From Clostridia bacterium (lineage in GTDB: Bacteria > Bacillota > Clostridia > Christensenellales > Aristaeellaceae), in NCBI GenBank assembly GCA_017395065.1, contig JAFPWH010000063.1, positions 62,001 to 126,000 of the forward strand: a stretch of 64,000 bases of DNA. The letters run 5' to 3'. A program made the position numbers and the translations under genes. Each line of letters begins with the position of its first letter. The stretch's first letter is position 1. The notes under the pieces were generated by a model. The model was not told where the DNA came from and searched no databases. It saw only the letters and a program-made list of their open reading frames with translations. Positions 1 through 8,518 of the stretch are shown here, piece by piece.

Positions 1-75
1 GCGCTCGCTCTTTCGGGCGCACAGCTTGACGCTCACACAGCCCGCGAGGGGCAAAAGAATCAAAGCAGCGATCAT
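1..75 (-). CDS. Proton-conducting antiporter subunit, N-terminal fragment (cut by window edge)
   Basis: Only the first 25 codons are inside the window. They read as a hydrophobic N-terminus, MIAALILLPLAG, followed by a basic patch, which is how NuoL/NuoM/MrpD-type subunits begin. The ATG overlaps the TGA of the upstream antiporter subunit (ATGA), and a CAGGAGG ribosome site lies just upstream. Translational coupling makes it the next gene of the Mrp-like operon. The family assignment rests on context plus a short hydrophobic start, so it is tentative. Confidence 0.5.
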   Translation of the reverse strand, partial: MIAALILLPLAGCVSVKLCARKSER

Positions 76-1517
76 AGTGCCTCCTGCAGGTGCCTAAGAA
101 GCGCGATTATCCTGTCCGCAAATAAGCTGACCGCGAGGATGGCGAGCAGTACGGCGCCGACCGAAATCTTCATTTGCGGGCCCATATCGATCTTTTTCAT
201 TTCCCCGCCGCCGGGCGGCGCGAAGTACGCGGGCACGGCGCAGGTAAAGATGTAAAACGCGGTCAGTATCGCCGAGGCGATCAGGCAGCCGATCCCGATC
301 AGTTCGAACGCGCCCGCGCCTTCGAGCGCGGAAGTTATGATCAGGTATTTGCTCGTGAATCCGCAAAGCGGCGGAACGCCCGTAAGCGCCGCGCCCGACA
401 GCGTGAACGCAAAGAACGTGAAGGGCATGTACTTCGCAAGCCCCCGCATTTCGTGTATGTCCGTCCTGCCGCTTTTGACCATGACCGCGCCGGCCGCGAA
501 GAACAGCGCGATCTTCATCAGCGAATGGAACAGCATGTGGCAAAGCGCCGCCGTGAGCGCGCTTTGGCTTAGCAGGCTCAGCGCAAAGAGCATGTAGCCC
601 AGGTTGCTGACCGTGGACCAGGCCAGGCGACGCTTCAGATGGGTCTCTCGAAGCGCCCGCACCGCGCCGTAAAGCACCGTGGCGGACGCAAGCAGCATCG
701 GCGCGTACTGCGCGTAGCTGCCCGCGATGTCCCTGCAGTCGAACACGTAGTACACCGCGCGCGCCACGGAGTACACGCCCGCGTTCACGACGGCCACGGC
801 GTGCAGAAGCGCCGTCACGGGCGTCGGCGCGACCGAGGCCTTGGGCAGCCAGCGGCTCAGGGGAAAGACGGCCGCTTTCACGCCGAAGCCGATAAAGGCC
901 AGGATGAAGGCCACGCGCTTGAGCGTGAGCGGCCCTTCGGCGCCCAGCCCGCCGTAGGTGAAGACAGCTTCGCTGCCCGCCATGCAGTGCACGATCACCA
1001 TCGCCGCAAAGCCAAGGGATGTGCCGCCGATCAGGTACATGAGGTACGCCCGCCCCGCGCGGTAGGCTTCCTTGTTCTGCCCGTGCTCCACCAGCGGGAG
1101 CGTGACCACGGTCAGGCACTCAAAGAAGATGTACAGCGTGAACAGGTTTCTGCTCGAGGCCAGAAGGAGCGTCACCCCGTAGGCCATGGTATAGAATACG
1201 AAGAAGTTGCCCGTCCTCTCCTCGTGGCGCATGTATTCGAACGCGTACAAAAGCGCGAGGGGCCACAGCGCGCCGACTAAGCAAAGGAAGAAGCGGCTCA
1301 AGCCGTCGACGCCGAAAAGGCAGACGAAATTCTGGCTGAGCTTAAACAGCCTGAGCGTATCCGGCGGCAGGGCGAAAGCGCAGACGAAAACAGAAATGCT
1401 CGTTATCAGCGTTACGCCCATCAGGTACAGGTTTCTTGCCCGCTCGCTCCGAAAGCGTATCAGCGCCGAGATCGGGCCGCCGATCAGGGGCAAAAGGGCG
1501 CAGATTGCAATGTACAT
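72..1517 (-). CDS. Mrp/NADH-dehydrogenase-type antiporter subunit (NuoM/MrpD family), third copy
   Basis: A 481-residue polytopic membrane protein of the proton-conducting transporter family shared by complex I NuoL/M/N, Mrp antiporters and membrane-bound hydrogenases. Visible family marks are the TM5 glutamate (FECLTVVTLPLVEH) and the block GVKAAVFPLSRWLPKA followed by APTPVTALLHA. In the usual VKAG motif after that block the lysine is replaced by asparagine (VVNAGVY), which could weaken proton transfer in this copy. It is the third large antiporter subunit of the operon and overlaps the next gene by ATGA. The likely job is Na+/H+ or K+/H+ exchange as one module of a multi-subunit complex. 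Whether it is closer to MrpA-N or to MrpD cannot be decided by eye. Confidence 0.88.
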   Translation of the reverse strand: MYIAICALLPLIGGPISALIRFRSERARNLYLMGVTLITSISVFVCAFALPPDTLRLFKLSQNFVCLFGVDGLSRFFLCLVGALWPLALLYAFEYMRHEERTGNFFVFYTMAYGVTLLLASSRNLFTLYIFFECLTVVTLPLVEHGQNKEAYRAGRAYLMYLIGGTSLGFAAMVIVHCMAGSEAVFTYGGLGAEGPLTLKRVAFILAFIGFGVKAAVFPLSRWLPKASVAPTPVTALLHAVAVVNAGVYSVARAVYYVFDCRDIAGSYAQYAPMLLASATVLYGAVRALRETHLKRRLAWSTVSNLGYMLFALSLLSQSALTAALCHMLFHSLMKIALFFAAGAVMVKSGRTDIHEMRGLAKYMPFTFFAFTLSGAALTGVPPLCGFTSKYLIITSALEGAGAFELIGIGCLIASAILTAFYIFTCAVPAYFAPPGGGEMKKIDMGPQMKISVGAVLLAILAVSLFADRIIALLRHLQEAL

Positions 1518-1557
1518 TGCTTTTCTCCCGCAGTATTATTTGTAGAGCGCGTTCTTC

Positions 1558-3021
1558 TCAGAACAGCCCTTCGGCGACGGACGTAAAGAAGCGCACGATG
1601 CCGCCCGGGAACATGCCCAGCAGTACGCTCAGAAGCGCAAATACGGCCATAGGCAAAAGCATCTTAAGCCCGGCTTCGCATTTTTCGCCGCCCGGTTCGT
1701 CCTGCCCGGTATAGAACGCCTTTATCGAGATGCTCATAAGGTACGCAGCAGTCAGGATGGCGCTGAGCAGCAGGCAGGCTGGGCCGATCCAGGAGGCGGC
1801 GTAGCCCGTCGAGAGCGTGCCCTGCGCGAGGTTCCATTTGCTGACGAAGCCGCCGCTTGGCGGTATGCCGATCAGGCCCAGCGAGACGACGGTGAAGAGG
1901 ACCATCGTCACGGGCATGCGCTTTCCTATGCCGCGCAGGGAATCGACCTCGGTGATCCGGGTTTTGTGGATCACCGCGCCCGCGCTCATGAACAGCGTGT
2001 TTTTGATCAGGCTGTGGAAGATTATGTGCAGGCACGCGCCGATAAAGCCGGCCTGTGTCAGGGTGCTAAGGCCGAACAGCACGTAGCTTACCTGGCTTAC
2101 GGTGGAGTAGGCGAGGCGCTTTTTGAACAGCTTTTCCTTGAAGGCGAGCGTGGAGCCCATGACGACGGTGATCAGCGTAAGCGTCATAAAAGCGTACTGA
2201 ACCCAGGTGCCGCGAAGAAACGAAGCCCCGGAAATGTAGAACACCGTGCGCACGATGCCCAAAACGCCCATCTTGGTGATGACGCCCGAGAGCACGGCGC
2301 TGGCCGGTGCAGGCGCCACGGGGTGCGCCGTGGGCAGCCACGAGTGCATCGGGAACATGCCCGCCTTTACGCCGAATCCCAGGATCATGACGAAGAAGAC
2401 GATCCTGAGCGCGGCAGCGTGCTTTTCCAGCGTCTGCGCGTCGAATACGCCGCCCGCGGCAAAGCGGGTCGTGCCCGCCCACGAGGCGACAAAGAAGACG
2501 CCGAGCAGCGCCGCCGAAGCGCCGAACACCGAATACAGCAGGTATTTGACCGCTGCCGCAACGGATTGCTTGTCTCTGTTGTGAGCGACCAGCGGCACGG
2601 TCAAAAGCGTCATCAGCTCGTAGAACATGTACAGCGTGATCAGGTTGTTCGACGCGCTGAGGCCCACCAGCGCCCCGAAGGACAGAAGGTAATAGCGGAA
2701 AAACGAGGGCGCGTTTTCGTCGTGCTCCGTGTATTCCAGCGCGTAGAGCCCAACCAGCGTCCATACGCACGAGATCAAAACCAGATAAAACCGGTTCATG
2801 CCGTCCAGATAGAAGCTAACGGTCACGTTTTCACTGATTTTCAAAAGCGTGAACGGCTCCTTGGGCGACAGCAGAAGGCTGCAAAGCGCCAAAGCCGCCG
2901 ACACCGCAAGGCACGCAAGGCTCCCTATCCCCGCGGCCTTCCTGCTTATCTTCAGTTTCTTTATCAGCACGCCGCCGGCCATGGAAAGCCCGATCGACGC
3001 AAGGATCAGCGTTGCGAACAT
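1558..3021 (-). CDS. Mrp/NADH-dehydrogenase-type antiporter subunit (NuoM/MrpD family), second copy
   Basis: A 487-residue membrane protein with the same fold as its two neighbours. It keeps the TM5 glutamate (MFYELMTLLTVPLVAH), the TM7 lysine and FP..WLP..H signature (GVKAGMFPMHSWLPTA) and the TM8 lysine (VITKMGVLGIVR), so its proton path looks intact. Residues near 300-330 (YSTVSQVSYVLFGLS) match the conserved S-x-x-x-Q/N region of the family. It lies 13 bases after the first antiporter subunit and about 40 bases before the third. The arrangement of several antiporter paralogues in series resembles Mrp and membrane-bound hydrogenase clusters. Confidence 0.88.
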   Translation of the reverse strand: MFATLILASIGLSMAGGVLIKKLKISRKAAGIGSLACLAVSAALALCSLLLSPKEPFTLLKISENVTVSFYLDGMNRFYLVLISCVWTLVGLYALEYTEHDENAPSFFRYYLLSFGALVGLSASNNLITLYMFYELMTLLTVPLVAHNRDKQSVAAAVKYLLYSVFGASAALLGVFFVASWAGTTRFAAGGVFDAQTLEKHAAALRIVFFVMILGFGVKAGMFPMHSWLPTAHPVAPAPASAVLSGVITKMGVLGIVRTVFYISGASFLRGTWVQYAFMTLTLITVVMGSTLAFKEKLFKKRLAYSTVSQVSYVLFGLSTLTQAGFIGACLHIIFHSLIKNTLFMSAGAVIHKTRITEVDSLRGIGKRMPVTMVLFTVVSLGLIGIPPSGGFVSKWNLAQGTLSTGYAASWIGPACLLLSAILTAAYLMSISIKAFYTGQDEPGGEKCEAGLKMLLPMAVFALLSVLLGMFPGGIVRFFTSVAEGLF

Positions 3022-3034
3022 TGCCCCAAACTCC

Positions 3035-4522
3035 TTACCAAATGTTGATTCCGCCGTTTATCAGCTGCATGATGCTGCCTGCGCCCACGCCCATGAACAG
3101 GTTGAGCGCGATGAAGGCACACAAAAAAGCCCTGAAGGCATTGACTTTCTGATGAAAAAACGCGTTGGGCTGCCTGTCGCTTTTCCTGTACACCGTAACG
3201 ACCGTGCGCAGGAAATAGACGATGTTGAGCACCGTGCTGATCGCAAGCGCGCCCAATGCGACGTACATGCGCCAGGAGCCCACGGCGTAGGCCGCCGAGG
3301 CGACGAACACCTTGGCCGAAAAACCGCCAAGCGGCGGCGTGCCCTCTATGCTGAAGGCGCCCACGGCGAAGGCAAGCCCGGCCACGGGCGCGCGGTAGCC
3401 GCTTCCGCGCAGGTCGCGGAAATTTTCGTTGCCGCCCGATACCTCCACCAGCCTGTCCACCGCCGGGAACAGCATCGCCTTGGCGGCGGAATGCGCGAAG
3501 ATCTGGAACACCGCGGCCGCGAGCCCCTGCCTCGTGGCGAAGGATACGGCAAGAAAGATGTAGCCGATCTGGGCGACGGAGGAATAGCTGATCATGCGGC
3601 GCACGTTGTGCTGCTGGATCGCGTCGACCGAGCCCATGACGATGGCGAGCACCGCGTAAAGGAGCAGCACGTCGTTTGCGCCGCTTTCCCGGAACACGGA
3701 AAGCCCCACGCCCCGCGCGATGATCTTGATGTACAGAAAGATGTACGCCTTGCTCACCAGGGAGCTCAGCAGCGAACTCGACGCGGGCGTGGACAGCGAG
3801 TACGCGTTGGGCAGCCAAGTGTGGAACGGAAACAGCGCGCTCTTCATCGCAAGCCCCAGGCTGATCAGCGTAAGGCCCACGAACAGCGCGCCCGTGTACT
3901 TGCCTTGGGCGGCGACCTCGGAGACCTTTTGCAGTATGCCGGAAAACAGCAGTTCGCCGGTCAGGCTGTACAGGATCGAAAGCCCGAAGAGGAACAGGCC
4001 GCTGCCCAGCAGGTTCATGATCATGTAGCGCATGGAGGCCATGAGCGCGCCCCTTTTGCTGCCCGCGAAGATCAGCGCGCCCGCGGCGATCGTGCTTATT
4101 TCCAGAAACACGTAGCCGGTAAAAATGTCGTTCGTGAGCACGAGCGCGTTCATCGCGGCAAGCAAAAGCGAACACACCGTGTAATAGAGGCTTATCCGGT
4201 TTATGCTGATGTCGTGGACGATCTTGCGGCCGCCGCTCAGCAGCGAAAGAAGCATGATCAGATCGAAGCCCACGAGCACCACGGCCTCGGTTTTGGACAC
4301 GAACAGTTCGTTTCCGAAGGGCGCGCCGATCTCGCCCATGCTGACGGTGAAGGCGGCGTTCTGCCTTAGCACCTGAATGAGCAGGTACGCACTCATCAGA
4401 AGGCACAGTACGTTTACCGAGAGCATGAGCGCGCGCGCCTTTTTGGGCCGCAGCGCCGCGGTCACGCTGCTTAGCATCAGCGGAAGAAGGATCACGAGGA
4501 TCGCAACAGTGCCCAGGCGCAT
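3035..4522 (-). CDS. mrpD: Mrp antiporter subunit D-like (NuoN/MrpD family), first copy
   Basis: A 495-residue polytopic protein whose start abuts the stop of the mrpC-like gene, giving the canonical C-D order. The TM5 glutamate (YVFLEISTIAAG), SALFPFHTWLPNAYSLS and the TM8 lysine (SSLVSKAYIF) are present, as is the YSSVAQIGYIFLA region. In Mrp complexes this subunit is one of the ion-translocating modules. The symbol is given by position and family; the other two copies are similar enough that orthology among the three is uncertain. Confidence 0.88.
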   Translation of the reverse strand: MRLGTVAILVILLPLMLSSVTAALRPKKARALMLSVNVLCLLMSAYLLIQVLRQNAAFTVSMGEIGAPFGNELFVSKTEAVVLVGFDLIMLLSLLSGGRKIVHDISINRISLYYTVCSLLLAAMNALVLTNDIFTGYVFLEISTIAAGALIFAGSKRGALMASMRYMIMNLLGSGLFLFGLSILYSLTGELLFSGILQKVSEVAAQGKYTGALFVGLTLISLGLAMKSALFPFHTWLPNAYSLSTPASSSLLSSLVSKAYIFLYIKIIARGVGLSVFRESGANDVLLLYAVLAIVMGSVDAIQQHNVRRMISYSSVAQIGYIFLAVSFATRQGLAAAVFQIFAHSAAKAMLFPAVDRLVEVSGGNENFRDLRGSGYRAPVAGLAFAVGAFSIEGTPPLGGFSAKVFVASAAYAVGSWRMYVALGALAISTVLNIVYFLRTVVTVYRKSDRQPNAFFHQKVNAFRAFLCAFIALNLFMGVGAGSIMQLINGGINIW

Positions 4523-4912
4523 CTATTTGCCCTCCCTGCGCACGATCTCGCTGATCTCGTCGATGTTGAGCGTGTGATACCTGCGGTAGAGCCGGACCGT
4601 CAGCGCCAGCAGTATCGCGGTCACGCTGACCGACACCACGATACCCGTGAGCACCAGCCCGGCGGGCAGCGGGTTCACATACAGACCGGAGTCTGTATTT
4701 CCGTCCCTGTAGATGGGTGAAAAGCGCCCCTCGATGTAGCCGTAGGAAGCCAAAAACAGGTAGATCGCGTTGTCCATCATCGAAAAGCCGATGATCTTCT
4801 TGATCAGATTTTTATTGAGCAAGAGCGTGGTAAAGCCGATGCTGAACAGCACGATCGAGGCCGTCTCGTGCATGTGATCCACAAAAAGGGTTTTGAAAAA
4901 CGCGCCGTCCAC
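4523..4912 (-). CDS. mrpC: Mrp antiporter subunit C (NuoK-like)
   Basis: A 129-residue NuoK/MnhC-type small membrane subunit. Three hydrophobic helices are visible: residues about 15-35, 40-60 and 85-110. The core IGFSMMDNAIYLFLASYGY and the last helix LVLTGIVVSVSVTAILLAL are typical of the family. It sits directly between the mrpB-like and mrpD-like genes with no spacer, as in other Mrp operons. The N-terminus carries about a dozen residues more than short MnhC proteins. Confidence 0.9.
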   Translation of the reverse strand: MDGAFFKTLFVDHMHETASIVLFSIGFTTLLLNKNLIKKIIGFSMMDNAIYLFLASYGYIEGRFSPIYRDGNTDSGLYVNPLPAGLVLTGIVVSVSVTAILLALTVRLYRRYHTLNIDEISEIVRREGK

Positions 4913-5824
4913 TCAAAAATCACCCCTTCTGAACAATACGAACAGTGTGTACATCGTCACCGAAACCACCGCGCCCACGAACACGTTCAGATACAGCAGC
5001 ATGCCGCCTGAAAAGATGGTGCCGACCGTGCCGTTGGAAAACACGCTCTCCCAGCCGTTGTAGCCGGTTATGAAGTGGTAGCCCTTGAACAGGCTGTAGC
5101 TGACCAGGGCCGTCATGCTGACGAGCTTCATCGTTTTGTAGTTGAAGAACTTGTATGCCGCGTCGTGCCCGTAGATGACCAGGTACATGATAAAGCCCGC
5201 GCCCAGCACCGCGCCGCCCGAAAAGCCGCCGCCCGGGGACAGGTTGCCGTTAAAGATGATGTACAGGCCGAAGACGAAGACGAGCGGCAGGAGCACGTGT
5301 CCGAAGCCCTTGAGTATGTCGTCGTCCTGCGGCTCGTCCTCCTCGATCGCGTAAGCCCTGAGCGCACTCGAGGCGTCCTGCGGGGCAAAGCGCAAAAGCA
5401 GCATGACCGAGCAAAGCGCAATGAACAGCACGTGGCTTTCGCCCAGCGTGTCGAAGCCCCTGTACGAGAGGATGATGGGCGTTATGATGTTGGTCGCGCC
5501 CGTGTCCTCAAGACCGTTTTCGATGTAGAACCTGCCTACCTCGCTGTCGATCAGCGTATCCGCGCCGCCGAAGGACGGAAGGCCGCTTACGTTGTAGACG
5601 AGGATAAAGATCATCAGCGCGCACAGTACGACCGACGACACCGTATACAGCACGTTCGCCGTCCTGCGGTTTTTGATGTGGCCCGGCTCTTCGGTCGGAT
5701 GGTTCTCCCCGCGGCGTGCCTCTTCGGGCGCGGGCGTGTAATCGAGCTCGCTTTGCATCTCTATGTCGAGCGGCTCCGAGCCCTCTTCAAGAAAGCGCTT
5801 AAGCGCGCTTATCGGTTTTTTCAT
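4913..5824 (-). CDS. mrpB: Mrp antiporter subunit B-like (MnhB domain with N-terminal extension)
   Basis: A 303-residue protein in three parts. Residues 1-50 are polar and acidic and probably cytoplasmic. A single helix near 58-78 leads into an MbhE/F-like stretch with a further helix near 130-145. The C-terminal 130 residues are a clear MnhB domain with the signature NGNLSPGGGFSGGAVLGAG and four helices. In classical Mrp operons the region before MnhB is the C-terminus of the giant MrpA; here it is split off and attached to MnhB, as in membrane-bound hydrogenase-type clusters. It abuts mrpC exactly. Confidence 0.88.
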   Translation of the reverse strand: MKKPISALKRFLEEGSEPLDIEMQSELDYTPAPEEARRGENHPTEEPGHIKNRRTANVLYTVSSVVLCALMIFILVYNVSGLPSFGGADTLIDSEVGRFYIENGLEDTGATNIITPIILSYRGFDTLGESHVLFIALCSVMLLLRFAPQDASSALRAYAIEEDEPQDDDILKGFGHVLLPLVFVFGLYIIFNGNLSPGGGFSGGAVLGAGFIMYLVIYGHDAAYKFFNYKTMKLVSMTALVSYSLFKGYHFITGYNGWESVFSNGTVGTIFSGGMLLYLNVFVGAVVSVTMYTLFVLFRRGDF

Positions 5825-6068
5825 TGGAAGCGCTCCTCACCTGATGCAGCTTTTTGAGTGCCGCAAACATCAAAAGACTCGTGACGCCCGCGCCGACCGC
5901 GGCCTCGGTGATGCCGAGGTCCGGCGCGCGCAGCAGTATCCAGACAACGCTCATCGCAAGGCTCTGCGACATAAAGATGATCAGCGCGCTGAGCAGGTTT
6001 TTGGTAAGCGAAACGCTCACGGCGCAGACGATGATGAAGATCAGCAATAGCGCGTTTACTTTTTCCAA
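5799..6068 (-). CDS. DUF4040 / MbhD-like small antiporter subunit
   Basis: An 89-residue protein with three hydrophobic segments and the family core LLRAPDLGITEAAVGAG, which is the DUF4040 (MbhD, MrpA C-terminal region) signature. I chose the TTG at 6068 as start because a GGGAGG ribosome site lies seven bases upstream and the protein begins LEKVNALLLIF like its relatives. Longer readings run into the coding sequence of mrpG in another frame. It overlaps the end of mrpG by 13 bases and the start of mrpB by 26 bases, so the three genes are tightly coupled. Confidence 0.85.
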   Translation of the reverse strand: MEKVNALLLIFIIVCAVSVSLTKNLLSALIIFMSQSLAMSVVWILLRAPDLGITEAAVGAGVTSLLMFAALKKLHQVRSASNEKTDKRA

Positions 6069-6379
6069 AGTTCGGCCTCCCTCGTCAGGTTTTCGTCGCT
6101 CCTGTATACCAGCAGGCTGATCAAGTGACTGCTCAGCGGGCAGGTGATCAGCATGAACAGATACACCAGAAGGAATTTGAGCGTCAGGGCGTTCAGCCCC
6201 GACCGGACCGCGCAGGCCAATACGATACACAGTATGCCCAGCGTGTCGTTGATGGACGCCGCGTGCAGGCGGTTGAGCGAAAAGCGGAAGCGGTTCACGC
6301 CCAGCACGCTCATAAAAAGGCTGCACGCCGCAAGAAAGAGCAATACGCAAAACAGTATGAATCTGACCCATTCGAGCAT
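6056..6379 (-). CDS. mrpG: Mrp antiporter subunit G
   Basis: A 107-residue MnhG/PhaG-type subunit with three predicted helices. The middle region RLHAASINDTLGILCIVLA and the last helix FLLVYLFMLITCPLSSHLIS match the family pattern (R-x-H-A-x-x..D-x-x-G and P-x-x-x-H). The ATG has GAAAGGA upstream. It follows mrpF by 40 bases and overlaps the DUF4040 gene. Confidence 0.9.
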   Translation of the reverse strand: MLEWVRFILFCVLLFLAACSLFMSVLGVNRFRFSLNRLHAASINDTLGILCIVLACAVRSGLNALTLKFLLVYLFMLITCPLSSHLISLLVYRSDENLTREAELWKK

Positions 6380-6419
6380 CGGTTGATCCGTCCTTTCGAT
6401 CCGAAGGAAATGTGCCGCG

Positions 6420-6719
6420 TCACGCCCGGTCGTTTTTGTCGCCGCGGGCGCGGCTTAAGGCGATGAAGATCCTGACCAGCACCATGACCGCGAGGAAGCT
6501 AAGCAACGCGTAAATCAGCGCGATGTCCGCAAGGTACCCTTCCTCGAGCATGATCGTGAGGATCAGTATCATCGCGATGATGACCGTGCCCGTCATGTTG
6601 ACGGAAATCAGCCTGTCTGCCGTGCTTGGCCCCTTGACGGCCCTGAACAGGCAGGCAAACAGCATGACGCCCGCCGCGATCAGCGAAATCGTCATCGCAA
6701 GATCATACAGTTTTTCCAT
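6420..6719 (-). CDS. mrpF: Mrp antiporter subunit F
   Basis: A 99-residue MnhF-type subunit with three helices. Diagnostic features are RAVKGPSTADRLISVN after helix 1 and YLADIALIYALLSFLAV in helix 3, including the conserved Asp residues of the family. It overlaps the end of mrpE by 17 bases, again indicating translational coupling in the order E-F-G. Confidence 0.92.
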   Translation of the reverse strand: MEKLYDLAMTISLIAAGVMLFACLFRAVKGPSTADRLISVNMTGTVIIAMILILTIMLEEGYLADIALIYALLSFLAVMVLVRIFIALSRARGDKNDRA

Positions 6720-7176
6720 TGACCTTTTCCTCCATTTTGATGAGCCGCTTTTCGAGGCACCAGCCGTCGAGCCCGTCGGCCAGCGCGCGGCTTAAACAGT
6801 GCACGGTCAGCACGTTGCCCTCCAATTGCACGGTGACCGTGCCGGGGGTAAGCGTGATGGAGCTTGCCAGCGCAGCACGCGCCGCCTTCGTTTTGAGTGG
6901 CGTCACGTAATGGCGTATGACCGGCTGTTCGTCGTGCTTTATGATCAGTTTTATGACGTTGAAGTTCGCGAGCAGGATCTCCTTAAGCAGCGCAAAAAAG
7001 TAAACAAAACCGGCGGGCAGGAGCCGATAGACGGTCATTTCGCGCTTGATCGTCCAAAGCCCGGAAAAATGGCCGAGCAGCGTCATCGCAAGCGTTATGA
7101 ACGCGCCCAGGATCAGCGTATCGAAGGCGACGCGTCCGTTCAGCACGAGCCAGAACCCCATAACCAGCAGCGCCAT
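6703..7176 (-). CDS. mrpE: Mrp antiporter subunit E
   Basis: A 157-residue MnhE-family protein: N-terminal hydrophobic segments, the signature EILLANFNVIKLIIK, and the soluble C-terminal part with SITLTPGTVTVQLEGNVLTVHCL. In Mrp complexes this subunit is structural and needed for assembly. Its start is three bases after the stop of the ClC gene, so the two are in one transcript. Order clc-mrpEFG-DUF4040-mrpB-mrpC-mrpD-x-x is seen directly in the window. Confidence 0.92.
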   Translation of the reverse strand: MALLVMGFWLVLNGRVAFDTLILGAFITLAMTLLGHFSGLWTIKREMTVYRLLPAGFVYFFALLKEILLANFNVIKLIIKHDEQPVIRHYVTPLKTKAARAALASSITLTPGTVTVQLEGNVLTVHCLSRALADGLDGWCLEKRLIKMEEKVNGKTV

Positions 7177-7179
7177 AGC

Positions 7180-8415
7180 CTACTCCTTGTCCCACACGTA
7201 TTTGGATTCGAGATATTTTTGCGAGTGATAGAGGCTGCACTTTCCGCTGGCGAAAAAGCTGACGGCGACCGCGAGCGCAAAGAGCATAAAGTAGCTGCCC
7301 GAGAACATCTCCACGGCCATGAAGATCGAGGCCGCGGGCGCGTTCGTCACGCCTGCGAAAACGGCGATCATGCCGATCGCGGCGGCCAGCGAAGGGTCCA
7401 TGCCCAGAAACCCGCCCGCAAAGCAGCCGAAGCACGCGCCCACGAAGAAGGAGGGCACGATCTCGCCGCCCCGAAAGCCGCCCGAAAGCGTGACGGCAGT
7501 GAGCAAAAGCTTGATCAGCCACGCGAGCGGCTGCGCCTTTCCATCCAGCGCCCGCCTGATCACCGCCATGCCCGCGCCGTTGTAGTCGCGGGTCCTGAGG
7601 ATAAGGCTGACTGCGATCACGATCGCGGCGGCCGAAACAGCGCGCAGATATTCGTTTTTGATAAGCTTTTTCGCCCCGCCTTGAAACAGGTGCATGACCT
7701 TGCAGAACAGGATCGCAAGCAGCGCGCACAATACCGAGAGCGCAGCCGTTTTCAGGCAGCCCGGCGCGCCGAGGCTCATAAGGTCCCCGGCAAGGGAAAA
7801 GCGCGTGGGCTCGACGCCCATTAAGCCGCTCACGAGCAGCGCGGTCACCGAGGAGAGCACCGCCGGCAGAAGCGCGCGGTAGCGCACCATGCCCACGTCC
7901 ACGACCTCGATGGCGAAGAACGCCGCCGCGATGGGCGTTCCGAACAGGGCAGAAAACAGCGCGCTCATGCCGCACATTTCCAGTATGTGCATGCGCGTCT
8001 TGTTCAGGTGAAACAAGCGCCCGATCTGGCAGGAAAGACTTCCGCCCAGCTGCAGTGCCGCGCCTTCCCGGCCAGCGCTGCCGCCCGTCAGGTGCGTAAG
8101 GAACGTGCCCGCGAAGATCAGCGGTGCCATCTGCCAGGGCACGCCCTCTTCGCCCCGCGTGGATTCGAACACCCGGTCGGTGCCGACGTCCGGGGGCATT
8201 TTGAGCAGCCTGTAGAGCAGCACAATGATAAGACCGGCCGCGGGCATCAGCCACAAAAGCCAGTCATATTCCGCAAACCACTCGCCGGCGTGATCCAGCG
8301 CGTGATGAAACAGCGCGCCCACCGCGCCGCACAGCGCGCCAGCCAGCGCCGACAGCAGCGTCCAGTTCAGCATGCCCCGAAGGTGCACGAGTATTTTCAT
8401 AAAAGATTTTTTCAT
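7180..8415 (-). CDS. ClC-family chloride channel/transporter
   Basis: A 411-residue ClC protein, first gene of the Mrp-like operon. The extracellular-gate glutamate motif is present (GGSAGREGAALQLGG), as is the GGFRGGEIVPSFFVG loop of the second half. The usual GSGIPE-type motif of the first repeat is not recognisable; the corresponding place reads PPDVGTDRVFESTR. At the position of the internal proton glutamate of E. coli ClcA (IEE) this protein has IEV, a change found in channel-type ClCs. It may therefore be an uncoupled or altered anion pathway balancing charge for the cation antiporter. The function is inferred; only family membership is certain. The ATG has GAGGAG upstream and lies about 25 bases after an extended -10 promoter. 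Confidence 0.9.
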   Translation of the reverse strand: MKKSFMKILVHLRGMLNWTLLSALAGALCGAVGALFHHALDHAGEWFAEYDWLLWLMPAAGLIIVLLYRLLKMPPDVGTDRVFESTRGEEGVPWQMAPLIFAGTFLTHLTGGSAGREGAALQLGGSLSCQIGRLFHLNKTRMHILEMCGMSALFSALFGTPIAAAFFAIEVVDVGMVRYRALLPAVLSSVTALLVSGLMGVEPTRFSLAGDLMSLGAPGCLKTAALSVLCALLAILFCKVMHLFQGGAKKLIKNEYLRAVSAAAIVIAVSLILRTRDYNGAGMAVIRRALDGKAQPLAWLIKLLLTAVTLSGGFRGGEIVPSFFVGACFGCFAGGFLGMDPSLAAAIGMIAVFAGVTNAPAASIFMAVEMFSGSYFMLFALAVAVSFFASGKCSLYHSQKYLESKYVWDKE

Positions 8416-8441
8416 AGCTCCTCGACCTCTGCGAAAATATA

Positions 8442-8450
8442 ATTATAGCA
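8442..8450 (-). promoter_or_regulatory. Extended -10 promoter of the clc-mrp operon
   Basis: On the minus strand the bases read TGCTATAAT, an extended -10 element. No good -35 is visible, which is allowed for extended -10 promoters. It is the only convincing promoter found upstream of the run of genes from 8415 down to the window edge. Confidence 0.55.
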
Positions 8451-8518
8451 GACGCAAGGTTAAGTATCTATCACAATCAAATTGTATTTTGGCAACGCCC
8501 GGTTTTATCGCGCAAAAG

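Noticed and set aside
2849-4369. A 506-codon plus-strand frame across the antiporter genes
   Set aside because: Its translation is low-complexity His/Arg/Glu/Ala, typical of a GC-rich shadow, and the minus strand encodes clear membrane subunits.
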